A stretch of DNA of 64,000 nucleotides from JAOUEA01 sp963790335. GTDB taxonomy: Bacteria > Actinomycetota > UBA4738 > HRBIN12. The DNA is taken from positions 186,001 through 250,000 of the forward strand of contig CAWBOB010000001.1 in assembly GCA_963790335.1 (NCBI GenBank), read 5' to 3'. Each line of letters starts with the position of its first letter. Within the stretch, counting starts at the first letter, position 1. Positions 8,679 through 17,916 of the stretch are shown here, piece by piece. The notes beneath the pieces are model-generated. The model worked only from the letters and a program-made list of their open reading frames with translations. It was not told the DNA's origin and searched no databases. Both the position numbers and the translations under genes were made by a program.

Positions 8679-10505
8679 ATGCCGGCCGAATGCCATCTGC
8701 CTGCCGGGCCGTCGCCTCGGATCGAGCGGCGGCCTCGTCGCGCTGCCCTGCTGCTCGCAGCATCCGCGCTGCTCGCGTCGCTGGTGGCACCGACGGTGAT
8801 CGCGCCGCGGCACGCGTCGGCCGCGGTCGTGACCGCCACCCTGGAGCGAACCGTCGATCTCTCCACACTGAGCCCGCCGAGCCCCGATCCTTCGGGTATC
8901 GCCTGGGATCCCGGTGAGAATCGATTCGTGATCTCGGATTCCGAGGTCGATGAGATGACGATCTTCCAAGGTGCCAACCTCTTCGAGCTCAACCTTCAGG
9001 GCTCTCTGACCGGAACCGGCGACCTGACCGGCCCCGGCGGACCCATCCTTTCCAGGGAACCGACCGGGTTGTCGATCGACCCGAGCAGCGGCCATCTGTT
9101 CCTCACCGATGACATCAAGCGGAAGGTCTTCGAGTTCACCGACGGTCCCGACGGTGATTTCGGGACGGCCGACGATACGAGGATCGGATCGTTCGACACC
9201 GCTCCGTTGGGATGCAACGACCCCGAGGACGTTGCCTTCGACACGAGCTCGGGGCATCTGTTCGTATCCGACGGAGGCGGTCGCGAGGTCTGCCGCGTCT
9301 CGCCGGGCACCAACGGGGTGTTCGATGGCATCCCTCCCTCCGGCGACGACGTCGCCCTCAACCACTTCGACACCGCACAGTACGGAGCCATGGGGTCCGA
9401 GGGACTCGCCTACGACCCAGCTCGGAACACACTCCTGATCGTGGACCCGAAGACCAGGAGGATCTTCGAGACGTCCAAGGCCGGCGCTCTGCTGAACACG
9501 ATCGATCTCTCGGTGGCGAACCCGAAACACGCCGAGGACGTCGTGCTCGCCCCGTCGCTCGCGGATCCATCGAGGATGAACATGTACGTGGTCGCCCGCG
9601 GCGTGGACAACAACACCAACCCGAACGAGAACGACGGCAAGCTCCACGAGCTCTCCGTCACGCTCCCCTCATCGGGCAATGACGCTCCGGTGGCCGATGC
9701 AGGCCCCAATCGAACCGTCACGATGCCGAACAGCGTGACGCTCGCCGGCTCGATCTCGGATGACGGGCTTCCTGAGGGCGGGACGCTGACGTCGCTGTGG
9801 ACCCAGATCTCGGGGCCCGGAACAGCCTCGTTCACCGATCCGACCTCGCCCACGACCGACGTGACGTTCTCGGCTTCCGGCGAGTACGTCCTTCGCCTGA
9901 CGGCGGACGACTCGGAGCTCCAAGGAAGTGACGACGTGCTCGTGACGGTGGGCGCAGGCAGCACGGCTTCCCTGGACATCGCCGTCTCGGCGAGCGCCGA
10001 CGACGCGGAAGAGGAGGCCTCGGGGGCGATCAATCGTGTCAGCGGTGACCTCGCGATGGCGGTGGGCATGACCAGTCAGACGGTCGGGTTGCGCTTCCAG
10101 GGTGTCGGGGTGCCCCAGGGGGCCACGATCCTCGACGCCTACGTGCAGTTCCGCGCCGACGAGAAGAGTTCCACGGTCGTGACACTCACGATCGAGGGGC
10201 AGGCCTCGGATTCGGCCGGTACGTTCACCACCGCGGCATTCGGCATCTCGACCCGCCCACGCACCGACGCCGACGTACCGTGGACACCCGACCCCTGGAC
10301 GCTGATCGGCGAACGCGGCCCGAAGCAACGGACGCCGGATCTCTCCGCGGTGGTGCAGGAGATCGTCGATCGGGACGGTTGGAGTGGCGGCGCGCTGGCC
10401 TTGATCATCTCGGGTCAGAGCGGCTCCGGGAAGCGGACCGCGGAATCCTTCAACGCCGGGGCGTCGCTCGCTCCCGTGCTGCACATCGAGTACGCGACGC
10501 CCTGA
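8679..10505 (+). CDS. large secreted protein: beta-propeller-like region, PKD-like domain, C-terminal jelly-roll-like domain
   Basis: Exported 608-aa protein. A signal peptide covers about residues 1-46 (RRPRRAALLLAASALLASLV). Residues about 60-325 contain repeated DPSSGHLFLTD / DTSSGHLFVSD / DPARNTLLIVD units, as in SdiA-regulated or NHL-like propellers. Residues about 330-430 are a PKD/Ig-like domain (PVADAGPNRTVTMPNSVTLAGS...SGEYVLRLTADD). The last 170 residues hold a domain often found at the end of surface proteins (ILDAYVQFRADE ... GNRTAESFN-like region SGKRTAESFNAG). No catalytic motif or LPXTG anchor was seen. Its flanks are two LuxR regulators; control by them is possible but unproven. 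Confidence 0.75.
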   Translation: MPAECHLPAGPSPRIERRPRRAALLLAASALLASLVAPTVIAPRHASAAVVTATLERTVDLSTLSPPSPDPSGIAWDPGENRFVISDSEVDEMTIFQGANLFELNLQGSLTGTGDLTGPGGPILSREPTGLSIDPSSGHLFLTDDIKRKVFEFTDGPDGDFGTADDTRIGSFDTAPLGCNDPEDVAFDTSSGHLFVSDGGGREVCRVSPGTNGVFDGIPPSGDDVALNHFDTAQYGAMGSEGLAYDPARNTLLIVDPKTRRIFETSKAGALLNTIDLSVANPKHAEDVVLAPSLADPSRMNMYVVARGVDNNTNPNENDGKLHELSVTLPSSGNDAPVADAGPNRTVTMPNSVTLAGSISDDGLPEGGTLTSLWTQISGPGTASFTDPTSPTTDVTFSASGEYVLRLTADDSELQGSDDVLVTVGAGSTASLDIAVSASADDAEEEASGAINRVSGDLAMAVGMTSQTVGLRFQGVGVPQGATILDAYVQFRADEKSSTVVTLTIEGQASDSAGTFTTAAFGISTRPRTDADVPWTPDPWTLIGERGPKQRTPDLSAVVQEIVDRDGWSGGALALIISGQSGSGKRTAESFNAGASLAPVLHIEYATP

Positions 10506-10584
10506 GCACACACAGCTGGGGCGCGGTTCGGGCGTGCCGTTGACAGGGGATGCGGAGCGTCCGTCGGTCGAGGCGTCAGAACAG

Positions 10585-11298
10585 CTAGACGTCAGCCGTT
10601 CGACCCACCATGTCGGGATCGTGCCGGGGAAGCTCGTCGACGATGCCCGACTGGGTCGCCAGCATCGCCGCTTCGAGCCGGGAGTGCACACCGAGCTTGC
10701 GGATGACGCGCTGGATGTGCGTGCGCGCGGTCTGCGGGCTGATCACGAGCGCCCGGCCGATCTCCTCGTTGCCCGCGCCATCGACGAGCAGCCCGAGCAC
10801 CTCTTGCTCGCGCTTGCTGAGCCGGGACAGGAGCCTCAACGCCTCCCCTTGCTCCCGACGTTGTGAGAAGAAGCCGTCGAACAGCCGCCCGAGCATGTCC
10901 GGCGGCACCAACGTGTCGCCTCGATGCACGGCCCTGATCCCCGCGGTGAGCTCCGACATGGGGATGTCCTTGGTCACATAGCCCGCGGCCCCGGCTTCGA
11001 TCGCCTTGCGAAGGACGTGGTGGTCGCTCTCGTCGGTCAGCACGATCACCCGGCACGACGGGAGGCGCTCGCGGATCGCCTCCGTCGCGCGCAGTCCTTC
11101 GAACCGTGGCGGGCGAGCCGGCAACAGCACGACATCGGGTCGAACCCGTTCCGCCTCGACGACCGCGTCGGCGCCCGACTGCGCCTCCGCGACCACGCGG
11201 AGATCGCTCTCGCGTTCGAGCACGATCCTCACCGCCTGGCGGAACAACGCATGATCATCCGCGACCAACACGCGGATGGGCTCGGCCCCCTCTCCCAC
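10585..11298 (-). CDS. LuxR/NarL-type response regulator lacking the phosphoacceptor Asp
   Basis: 237 aa from the GTG at 11298, which has AAGGGGG 6 nt upstream. The receiver keeps the acidic pair (VLVADDHALFRQA, Asp14-15) and the Lys (GYVTKD), but at residue 60 the usual Asp is Pro: PDVVLLPARPP instead of the LLD-x-R-x-P pattern. It therefore cannot be phosphorylated in the normal way, unless the codon is a sequence error. The HTH is intact: LSKREQEVLGLLVDGAGNEEIGRALVISPQTARTHIQRVIRKL. The C-terminus (HSRLEAAMLA) and the MLGRL linker mark it as a paralogue of the regulators at 7722 and 11426. It is convergent with the secreted protein gene. Confidence 0.85.
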   Translation of the reverse strand: MGEGAEPIRVLVADDHALFRQAVRIVLERESDLRVVAEAQSGADAVVEAERVRPDVVLLPARPPRFEGLRATEAIRERLPSCRVIVLTDESDHHVLRKAIEAGAAGYVTKDIPMSELTAGIRAVHRGDTLVPPDMLGRLFDGFFSQRREQGEALRLLSRLSKREQEVLGLLVDGAGNEEIGRALVISPQTARTHIQRVIRKLGVHSRLEAAMLATQSGIVDELPRHDPDMVGRTADV

Positions 11299-11357
11299 TG
11301 CACACCCCCTTCGGTCGGGCCCTACGCACTCGACCGGTGCGAGGCTATCGACCCACG

Positions 11358-11397
11358 TACGCCGGAACATGGCGCGACCGGCGTAGCGCAACTACGC
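11358..11397. promoter_or_regulatory. nested inverted repeats upstream of the Asp-less regulator
   Basis: TACGCCGG at 11358-11365 and CCGGCGTA at 11378-11385 form 8-bp arms 12 bp apart. GCGTAG (11381-11386) and CTACGC (11392-11397) form a second, overlapping dyad. They lie 60-100 bp upstream of the GTG at 11298 and could be an operator for one of the LuxR regulators. No binding data. Confidence 0.3.
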
Positions 11398-11425
11398 AGG
11401 GTGCGCCAGACCGCAGACCGCTCCC

Positions 11426-12085
11426 TCATGCAACCCCCGCCCCACGCTCGGGATCGACGAGGCCATGGCGGACGGCGAAGGCAGCCGCCTCGAGGCGCGT
11501 GTGGACCTGCAGCTTCGTGAGCACGCTCTGCACGTGCGTGCGAACGGTATTCATGCTGATCTGCAGTTCCTCGGCGATCGCCCGGCTTCCGAATCCAGCG
11601 ACCAGCAGACCGAGCACCTCTCGTTCCCGAGCGGTGAGACCGCTGGCCAACAGGCCGGCCGATACCCCCGTGCCGAAGGTCTGGGGGGCGGGGGCGGTCG
11701 ACCGGATCATGACGGATCTGCCCTCGAGCGCCCCTCGGATGGCCTCCAGCACCGTGGGCAGACGCGCGTCTTTCGGCACGAATCCCCGGAACCCTGCCTT
11801 CACGGCGTCGGTCGCTGCCCTCGGGTCGGTCGATGCGCTGAGTGCGAGCACCACCGTGTCGGGGACGGCCTCGAGGATCGCGCGACCCGTCTCGATGCCG
11901 TCGCCGTCGGGCAGCGCGAGATCGAGCAGCACGACCTCTGGGCGCTCGGCGTCGACGGCCACGATCGCGTCGGCTGCGGTGCCGACCGGTCCGATGATGC
12001 GGGCGCCCAGCTGCTCCAGCGCCGAGGCCACCACGTCGGCGAACAGCCGGTGATCGTCGACGATCAGGATCCGTGTTCCGATCAT
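11426..12085 (-). CDS. LuxR/NarL-type response regulator, partner of the adjacent kinase
   Basis: 219 aa from the ATG at 12085, which overlaps the kinase stop (ATGA), so the two are translationally coupled and form a two-component pair. The receiver is complete: acidic pair ILIVDDHRLF (Asp10-11), phosphoacceptor Asp55 in VVLLDLALPDGDG, Lys in GFVPKDAR. The HTH is LTAREREVLGLLVAGFGSRAIAEELQISMNTVRTHVQSVLTKL. It ends in HTRLEAAAFAV, like the other two LuxR regulators at 7.7 and 10.6 kb, which may have arisen from it by duplication. Confidence 0.9.
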   Translation of the reverse strand: MIGTRILIVDDHRLFADVVASALEQLGARIIGPVGTAADAIVAVDAERPEVVLLDLALPDGDGIETGRAILEAVPDTVVLALSASTDPRAATDAVKAGFRGFVPKDARLPTVLEAIRGALEGRSVMIRSTAPAPQTFGTGVSAGLLASGLTAREREVLGLLVAGFGSRAIAEELQISMNTVRTHVQSVLTKLQVHTRLEAAAFAVRHGLVDPERGAGVA

Positions 12086-13593
12086 GGAGCCTGCCGCGGG
12101 AATCGCATCCGGAAGGTCGACCCGTCCGTCCGTGGTTCCAACCAGAGCTCGCCACCATGGGCGTCGACGACGCGCTGGGCGATGAACAAGCCCAGCCCTC
12201 GTCCCTCGCTCTTCGCATGACGTCCGCGGATGAACGGCTTGAAGATGGCGGCTCGCCGGCCTTCGGGCACCCCGGGACCCGAGTCGGCGACAGTGACCGT
12301 GACGTCGGCTGCCGTGACGGCGACGGAAACGTCGATCTCCCCATGCGTGTGTTCCACAGCGTTGCGGATCAGGTTCTCGAGGGCGATCCGCACCAGCTGC
12401 GGGTCGATGCAGACCGTCGCCACATCGGATGCATCGACGGTGACTCGACGATCTCCCTCGGGCACCGTGGAGCGCACGGTCTCGTGCACGAGCGGCGTGA
12501 GATCGACCGGCCGTGGCAGGATGGATGCTGCCCCGACCGACCAACGGAGCACGGCATCGACCATCTCCGCGAGCCTGTGCAGCTCGACTTGGGAAGCGGC
12601 CAGCACCCCCCGCTCGCGTTCGGGGAGCGTGTCGGATCCGACGAGGCTGTCGATCGCCTTCTCGACCGCGAGCAGCGGCGCGCGGAGCTCGTGCGCGGTC
12701 CATGCCAGACCCGTGTCGATCGAGCCGGTCAGATCGGCGACGGCTTCACCCATCGCCAGACGGTCCAGGACGAGCCCGAGGATCGCGTCGACCGTCTCGA
12801 GGCGTGCTCGGTCGATCGCAGGGTCCGCGATCACGATGACCGCCTCACCCCCGTGTGTGACCATCGGCGTCGAGGGGCCAAGGATCGCTCGTGCAGATCC
12901 GACGATCGCCTGCGCGCTGGCGGCATCCGCTGCCGTGCGAAGCGCTTGCTCGGTTGGTCCGTCGACACCGAGGGCCGCGACGAGCCGGGCCTGGGAGCCT
13001 TCTCGATCGACGATCCACGCAGCAGCTGCCGCACCCTCCCGGTGCCAGAACCGCGCCACGGCCTCGACGGCCTCGGACCTCGACGTCTCGGCGAGCAGCT
13101 CCCGCATCAGCTCGGTGACCCGGGCGGCGACCTGGTCGTGCTGGACGTTGGCCCCGGGCGTGCCGGAAGGCCGATCGAGATCGATCATGCGATCCGCGAC
13201 CGCCTGCACCGCGGCAAGACGCTCGGTGATCACATGCTGCGACGCAACGATCTCCAGCAGACCGGAGACCTCACCATCGCGCAGCAGCGGCACGACGCAG
13301 AGGGCAGATGCTGGAACCTCATGGAGGCGCACCACGGTGGGCCGACCGGAGGTGATGGCTTCGCCTCGCGCGAGTCGCCCGAGCGAGATGTCGAGATCGT
13401 CGGGCCCTTCCTGATACGCACGCTGCTCACGGCCGTCCCCATCCAATCGCGTGAGTCCGATAGAGCGCGCCGGCTCGCCGAGGATCGGCTCGACCCACGA
13501 AACGGCCGCTTCGAGTCGACTGACATCGAAGCCGGTCAGAGCCAGCAGCGACGGGCGTGTAGCCCGGACGGGGGAAGGATTGTGTAGTCTCAT
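12082..13593 (-). CDS. soluble sensor histidine kinase with GAF-like input
   Basis: 503 aa from the ATG at 13593. No TM segment is visible. Two GAF-like stretches (about residues 20-140 and 155-285) precede the H-box TAHELRAPL (His301), an N-box (ENLIRNAVEHT, about 406-416), G1 DSGPGVP (437-443) and G2 GRGLGLFIAQ (464-473). All kinase motifs are present, so it should autophosphorylate and pass phosphate to the regulator encoded just downstream. The signal sensed is unknown; a GAF-type cytosolic ligand or redox cue is possible. The N-terminal extension upstream of the chosen start (to 13707) is basic and unlikely to be coding. Confidence 0.9.
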   Translation of the reverse strand: MRLHNPSPVRATRPSLLALTGFDVSRLEAAVSWVEPILGEPARSIGLTRLDGDGREQRAYQEGPDDLDISLGRLARGEAITSGRPTVVRLHEVPASALCVVPLLRDGEVSGLLEIVASQHVITERLAAVQAVADRMIDLDRPSGTPGANVQHDQVAARVTELMRELLAETSRSEAVEAVARFWHREGAAAAAWIVDREGSQARLVAALGVDGPTEQALRTAADAASAQAIVGSARAILGPSTPMVTHGGEAVIVIADPAIDRARLETVDAILGLVLDRLAMGEAVADLTGSIDTGLAWTAHELRAPLLAVEKAIDSLVGSDTLPERERGVLAASQVELHRLAEMVDAVLRWSVGAASILPRPVDLTPLVHETVRSTVPEGDRRVTVDASDVATVCIDPQLVRIALENLIRNAVEHTHGEIDVSVAVTAADVTVTVADSGPGVPEGRRAAIFKPFIRGRHAKSEGRGLGLFIAQRVVDAHGGELWLEPRTDGSTFRMRFPRQAP

Positions 13594-13915
13594 CGGATTA
13601 CGCCATATGCACGATTGCGTGAGTGTACGTCGGTCCGGCGCTGGGAGGCAAGCCAATCGAGGGCGATCACCCGCCCTCGTCCGCGGTGAAGACGGAGCGA
13701 GGACCACCGGCGCCTACCACGCATGCCGGTTGACCCCCCGTCTGCCGAGTGGTATCCGGGCAGACGATGGTCCACAGAGCGCCCTCTCATGCCCTCGCGT
13801 CGGATCATGGGCCGGTACCTATCGGTTCTTCCGATCGAACCTTCGGAAGCTCACCGCGGGAGCAATGTCGATGCGCTTCCGATCGATCGAGGTGGCGTCG
13901 AGCTGAAAGACACGA
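13594..13915. other. 322-nt intergenic region with a small dyad
   Basis: No convincing gene. It lies upstream of the kinase-regulator pair and downstream of capA, both on the minus strand. CTTCCGA (13828-13834) and TCGGAAG (13843-13849) form a perfect 7-bp stem with an 8-nt loop. Without a T run it is a weak terminator for capA or an operator. The promoter of the kinase gene must be here, but I could not pick clear boxes. Confidence 0.4.
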
Positions 13916-15287
13916 TCACGCGGGCGTGACGAGGCCCGTCGCGCCGTCGAGCTTCACCGTCGCTCCGAGCGGCTCCGACATCGATCGCACCTGCTCGAGG
14001 ATCTCGCCCGCGATCTCGGGCGTGGGCGTGCGAGGAACCCCCCGGCGCGTGATCGGTTCGTATCGCCCGAGATCGACCGGGTGCAAGCGCACCTCATCGA
14101 GACCATCGGGGCCGAAGCGCACGCCGGCCAACACCGCCCGAAAGGTGTCGTCCTTGCCGAAGGAATCCTCGTTCAGCACACTCGTCAGGTCGGTGTCGGT
14201 CACGAGCGAAAGGTCGTCGAAGCGCTCCTCGAGCAGCGCCCGGCTCTGGTCATAGAAGTATCGCTGGATCGGCTCTTCGATCTCGCTCCAGATGAAGTTG
14301 CCGAGCCCGTAGAAGATCGGCCTGTCTCGGTACAGCTCGACCGGCGCGAGCGCGTGCGGTCCGCTGATCGCCACCACGTCGGCGCCGTGATCGACCGCAT
14401 CGCGCGCCCATCGCCGCAGGAACCGGTGAGGCTCACCCGGGCGGCTGTCTCCCTGATGCGAGTGAGCGGCGGCGATGACCACGTCTGCGTGCTGTGATGC
14501 CTGTCGGATCGCCCGCATGGCGCTCGCGAGCGCCTGTTCGTCTGCGTCATGGCGCACGCCCATCGCTTCGCCGAGCTCGAACCTGCAACCGAAGAGCTCG
14601 AGCATCTGCGGCGGGTCGCCTTCGTCGTCGATGTGCTGCGTGATCCAGGCGACATCGGCCTCAGGGTTCGCCCTGCGGATGGCGACGAGGGCGCGCATCA
14701 CGTCGGGCGTCACCACGACCGTCGTGGCCACCGCGATCGAGTGAACGCCCGGGCGCGATGGCACCTCGCCGAAGGCATCCAGCGCCGCCGAACGTGCCGC
14801 TCGCGGCGCTGGTCGTCATCGAGACCAGACCGAGGCGTCCCGCGTCGGTCTCGAGGTAGCGCGGCGCGCGTGCAGCAGCGAGCGTTGGGCCGGCGCCAGC
14901 GTGCACGAGCGCGGCCTCGTCGAGCCACATGCTCGTCTCGAGCAGGCCGCCGATCCCCCAGTCGGTCGAGTGGTTGTTGGCTCGCCCGAAGATGTCGAAT
15001 CCCAGCGCACGCAGGTCGAGGGCGGTCTCAGGCGCCGACCTGATCGCCCAGTCGTCCGGCAACGCGGAGGGCACCGCCGCGGTGTCCGCGAGGTCGACGA
15101 TCGTCGCCTCGAAGTTGCCGAACGTGGCGTCGGACCCCCGCAAGAGGGCGACCACGTCGGCGAACGCAGGGTCGCGCTGCGCGAGCGGAAGCAACGGGCG
15201 GGTGGTGATGCAGTCACCGACCACGCTCAGGGTGAACGCACTTGCAAGTGACGTGCCGGGAACCCTGTTGGTCGCTGCCACGGTCAC
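13916..15287 (-). CDS. CapA-family protein (poly-gamma-glutamate type), one frame break
   Basis: Metallophosphatase-fold CapA protein, a family tied to capsule or wall polymer assembly. The candidate GTG at 15287 gives a short lead before FTLSVVGDC, the first family motif (normally GD plus a metal ligand). Next come FGNFEATIVD (family N-x-E motif), FGRANNHSTDWG (N-N-H motif), then after the break ADVVIAAAHSHQGD, ADVVAISGPHALAPVELY and IFYGLGNFIWSE. Those Asn/His motifs are what the family uses for metal and substrate binding. The frame shifts once at about 14765-14790; the two halves together give a normal 450-aa protein. Followed downstream by a kinase operon; the L,D-transpeptidase is upstream on the same strand. 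Confidence 0.8.
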
Positions 15288-15334
15288 ATCGTATGCGACG
15301 CGTTGGGGCGGGACGAGGCGGGACCGGCGGGTCG

Positions 15335-16180
15335 CTACGGGCGGATCAGCACGGTCGTTCCCATCGGGATGTTCCGCAGACGCTCCATCTGGGGGTTGAA
15401 CACGCGCGCGCATCCGTAGGAAACGCGGTTGCCGGGGTCGTCGGGGTCGTCGGTGCCGTGGATCGCCAGGCGCCCTCCTCCCGGCCAGTCGGTCAGCACT
15501 TCGGAGAACCCCGAGAGTCCCAGCAGATACGAGCCGTACGGACCGGTCGGATCCCGAGGATCCAGATGAGCCCAGACGAAGAACCGTCCGACCGTGGTCG
15601 GCGTCGACGGTGCACCGGTGCCGACGGCGAAGCGATGGATGAGGTCGCCCTCGCGATAGTGGCGCAGCGTGTGCGAGGAGAGGTCGACGACCACCCGATG
15701 CCGGATGCGATCGAAGACGACATCGCTCCCTCGTACCCAGCCGTTGGACCCGTTCGGCTCAGCGCCGAGCAACACCCGGTACCAGGCGTCCCCGTGGGAG
15801 ACGTGCGCGGCCCGAACCGGGAACGCGATCGGCTGCCCGTAGGGGTTGATCGCCTCGATCGTCGAACCGGACCCGGCTCCGTCTGAGGGGTCATCGAACA
15901 CCGTGAGTACGTCGTGCTTCGCTCGGAGCACCCATGACCAACGATCGAGCGATCGCGGTGCCGGCATCCTGTCGAGGGCAGCCGGCACGCTCGCCCGGGG
16001 AGCCGTTCCCGAGCCGATCTCGAGGAACGCTCCAGGAGCCAGGGATGCCGCCGGAGCACCAGAGGAAGCTCTCGCCGAGAACGCATCGCTCGGAGCGCTC
16101 AGACATGATGTACCCATCACCGAGAGGACGACGAGGCACGCGGTCTGGAGAAGTCGAAGGCCCACGGGGAGCGCCATCAT
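15335..16180 (-). CDS. L,D-transpeptidase (YkuD fold)
   Basis: Cross-links peptidoglycan (3-3 bonds) or anchors proteins outside the membrane. 281 aa. The N-terminus has a hydrophobic signal (LLQTACLVVLSVMGTSC); a lipoprotein Cys at about residue 26 is possible but the lipobox is poor. An SH3-like stretch (about 85-160) precedes the YkuD domain, whose catalytic motif reads IHGTDDP ... VSYGCARVFN. The active Cys is in SYGC where most members have SHGC, so the His of that motif is replaced by Tyr. The stop is 47 nt before the capA start, on the same strand. Confidence 0.88.
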   Translation of the reverse strand: MMALPVGLRLLQTACLVVLSVMGTSCLSAPSDAFSARASSGAPAASLAPGAFLEIGSGTAPRASVPAALDRMPAPRSLDRWSWVLRAKHDVLTVFDDPSDGAGSGSTIEAINPYGQPIAFPVRAAHVSHGDAWYRVLLGAEPNGSNGWVRGSDVVFDRIRHRVVVDLSSHTLRHYREGDLIHRFAVGTGAPSTPTTVGRFFVWAHLDPRDPTGPYGSYLLGLSGFSEVLTDWPGGGRLAIHGTDDPDDPGNRVSYGCARVFNPQMERLRNIPMGTTVLIRP

Positions 16181-16235
16181 TCCATAGGTCGAACCCGCGT
16201 GGGAACCGCCTGGCGCGAAGGTAGCCTTGCCATGC

Positions 16236-16318
16236 GCGAGAGTGGCGGAACGGAAGACGCGCCGGGTTTAGGTCCCGGTGCCCGAAAGGGCGTGGGGGTT
16301 CGACTCCCCCCTCTCGCA
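16236..16318 (+). tRNA. tRNA-Leu, anticodon UAG
   Basis: The 7-bp acceptor stem GCGAGAG/CTCTCGC closes perfectly (16236-16242 with 16311-16317). The anticodon stem CCGGG/CCCGG holds the loop TTTAGGT, anticodon TAG, reading CUA. A long variable arm (GCCCGAAAGGGC) makes it class II, as expected for Leu. The T arm GGGGGTTCGACTCCCCC is perfect. The discriminator base is A and CCA is not fully encoded. Confidence 0.95.
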
Positions 16319-16396
16319 CCCCCTCTGACGTGCATCATGCTGACATTTCCAGGCGAGGTCGTCGGAATCCCGGCTCGAGCATAGCTCGTGCGCGCC

Positions 16397-17539
16397 TCAG
16401 GAGCGCTGGAGTGCGGACACGGTCGCCGCCGGTTCGCGAACGGTGATCACGTTGAGTGCCGGGATCGGCCGCGGGAACCCCTTGAGCGTGAGCTCACCGC
16501 CGGGTTCCACGTCGACGACGTCCTCGACCTCCGCGTGGAGACGCTGGGTGATCAGGACCTGGCCGGCCGCTGCTTCGTCGGCGAGCCGCGCAGCGAGGTT
16601 GGTCACCGCTCCGATCGCCGCGTAGTCGGAGCGGCCCTCGAATCCGACCTCGCCGCACGTCGCGTAACCGAGCGCGATGCCGGAGCCAAGGCCCAGCTCG
16701 TAGCCGCGCTTGCGCCACACGGGCGTCAGCTCCGCCATCTCTTCCCGGAGGGCGCACGCCAGCCGGACCGCCCGCAGCGGGGCGTCAGGAATCTCCTGGG
16801 GGTCGTTGAAGAAGAGCTGGACTCCGTCGCCCTCGAGGAACCCCACGGTCGCATCGAAGCGACGAACGAGACCGCCGATCACGGAGTGGAACTCCGCGAG
16901 CACCTGCATCAGCTCCTCAGGCTCGACCGCGTCCACGAAACCGGTCCATCCGCGGAGGTCGGCGAAGAGCATCGCGACCATGCTCCGATGGCTGCGGAGG
17001 ATCGCGTCGTCACCCGACGACACGATCGCATCGACGAGCTGCGGGGAGAGGAACCGCCGGAGCTTCCGAACCCGCTCGAGCTCCACGACCTGTGCTTGCA
17101 CTCGCTCCTCGAGCGTTCGATTCAGCTCGATCAGCTCCGCGGCCTGGGCCGTGATCGTGTCGTGATAGCGCTTGATCCGCAGGAGCGACCTGACGCGCGC
17201 GAGCAATTCGTCCTGGTCGAACGGCTTGGCGATCAGATCGTCGGCGCCCGCCCGGATCGCCTCGGTCCTCTCCGAGGTGCTGGCGGTGATCATGATGACC
17301 GGCAGCATCGCGGTGTCGCCGTTCTCCCGGATCGTGCGACACACCGCGTACCCGTCGGGCTGCGGCATCACGACGTCGAGCATCACGAGGTCGGGCTGGG
17401 CCGACGCGACGAGCTCGAGTGCGCGCGCGCCGTCGGTCGCGGAGACGACGTCGTAGCCGCGCGGCGCGAGCACGGCCTCGAGCAGCCGGACGTTCGGAGC
17501 AACGTCGTCCACGACCAGGATCCGGGCTTCGCCGCTCAT
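16397..17539 (-). CDS. response regulator with class III adenylate/guanylate cyclase output
   Basis: 380 aa. The receiver (1-120) has Asp55 in LVMLDVVMPQPDG and Lys in LIAKPF. A coiled coil (about 125-165, VQAQVVELERVRKLRRFLSP) links it to a class III cyclase domain beginning near 185. The two metal-binding Asp are in LFADLRGWTGF (Asp194) and FLEGDGVQLFF (Asp238); Asn and Arg of the second subunit site are visible in AVTNLAARL. It should make cAMP or cGMP as a homodimer under control of phosphorylation. Last gene of a four-gene operon (lipoprotein, HAMP kinase, REC, REC-cyclase); its start overlaps the REC stop by 4 nt. Confidence 0.9.
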   Translation of the reverse strand: MSGEARILVVDDVAPNVRLLEAVLAPRGYDVVSATDGARALELVASAQPDLVMLDVVMPQPDGYAVCRTIRENGDTAMLPVIMITASTSERTEAIRAGADDLIAKPFDQDELLARVRSLLRIKRYHDTITAQAAELIELNRTLEERVQAQVVELERVRKLRRFLSPQLVDAIVSSGDDAILRSHRSMVAMLFADLRGWTGFVDAVEPEELMQVLAEFHSVIGGLVRRFDATVGFLEGDGVQLFFNDPQEIPDAPLRAVRLACALREEMAELTPVWRKRGYELGLGSGIALGYATCGEVGFEGRSDYAAIGAVTNLAARLADEAAAGQVLITQRLHAEVEDVVDVEPGGELTLKGFPRPIPALNVITVREPAATVSALQRS

Positions 17540-17916
17540 CCGAGCCGTCCCTCGCAGTGCTGCCGAACGATCCCTATCAGCTCCCGCACGTTGACAGGCT
17601 TCGACACGTAGCCGTCGAAGCCTTCCGTCAGGAACCGTTCGCGATCGCCCTGCATCGCTTGTGCGGTCAGGGCAAGGACGGGGATCGTCGCCGTGCGCGC
17701 GTTCGCCCGCAATCGATGGAGCGCTTGGACACCGTCGAGGTCCGGCAGCTGGATGTCCATCAGCACGAGGTCCGGCGTGTGCTCGGATGCCATATCGACC
17801 GCCTGGCCGCCCGTCGTCGCCTCGAGCGTTCGATATCCCGTTGCGAGCAGGACGTCACGGAACAGCTTCATGTTCTTCTCGTTGTCCTCGACGACGAGGA
17901 TGCGCTCACCCGTCAT
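17536..17916 (-). CDS. single-domain response regulator (REC, DivK/CheY-like)
   Basis: 126 aa receiver with no output domain. Acidic pair ILVVEDNEKN, phosphoacceptor Asp in LVLMDIQLPDLDG (about residue 51), switch Thr in ALTAQAM and Lys in YVSKPVNV. Start and stop both overlap neighbours by 4 nt (ATGA), so it is coupled to the kinase before and the REC-cyclase after. It probably acts as a phosphate shuttle or sink between the two. Confidence 0.92.
   Translation of the reverse strand: MTGERILVVEDNEKNMKLFRDVLLATGYRTLEATTGGQAVDMASEHTPDLVLMDIQLPDLDGVQALHRLRANARTATIPVLALTAQAMQGDRERFLTEGFDGYVSKPVNVRELIGIVRQHCEGRLG

Noticed and set aside
10545..10580. TTGACA-like -35 box after the secreted protein gene
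   Set aside because: It points along the plus strand, where no gene follows, and no -10 box is at the right distance.
12073..13587. 504-aa plus-strand frame opposite the GAF kinase
   Set aside because: Low-complexity Arg/Asp/His-rich shadow; the minus strand has all kinase motifs in order.
13732..13760. TTGACC-17-TATCCG promoter-like pair on the plus strand
   Set aside because: No plus-strand gene lies downstream; probably chance.
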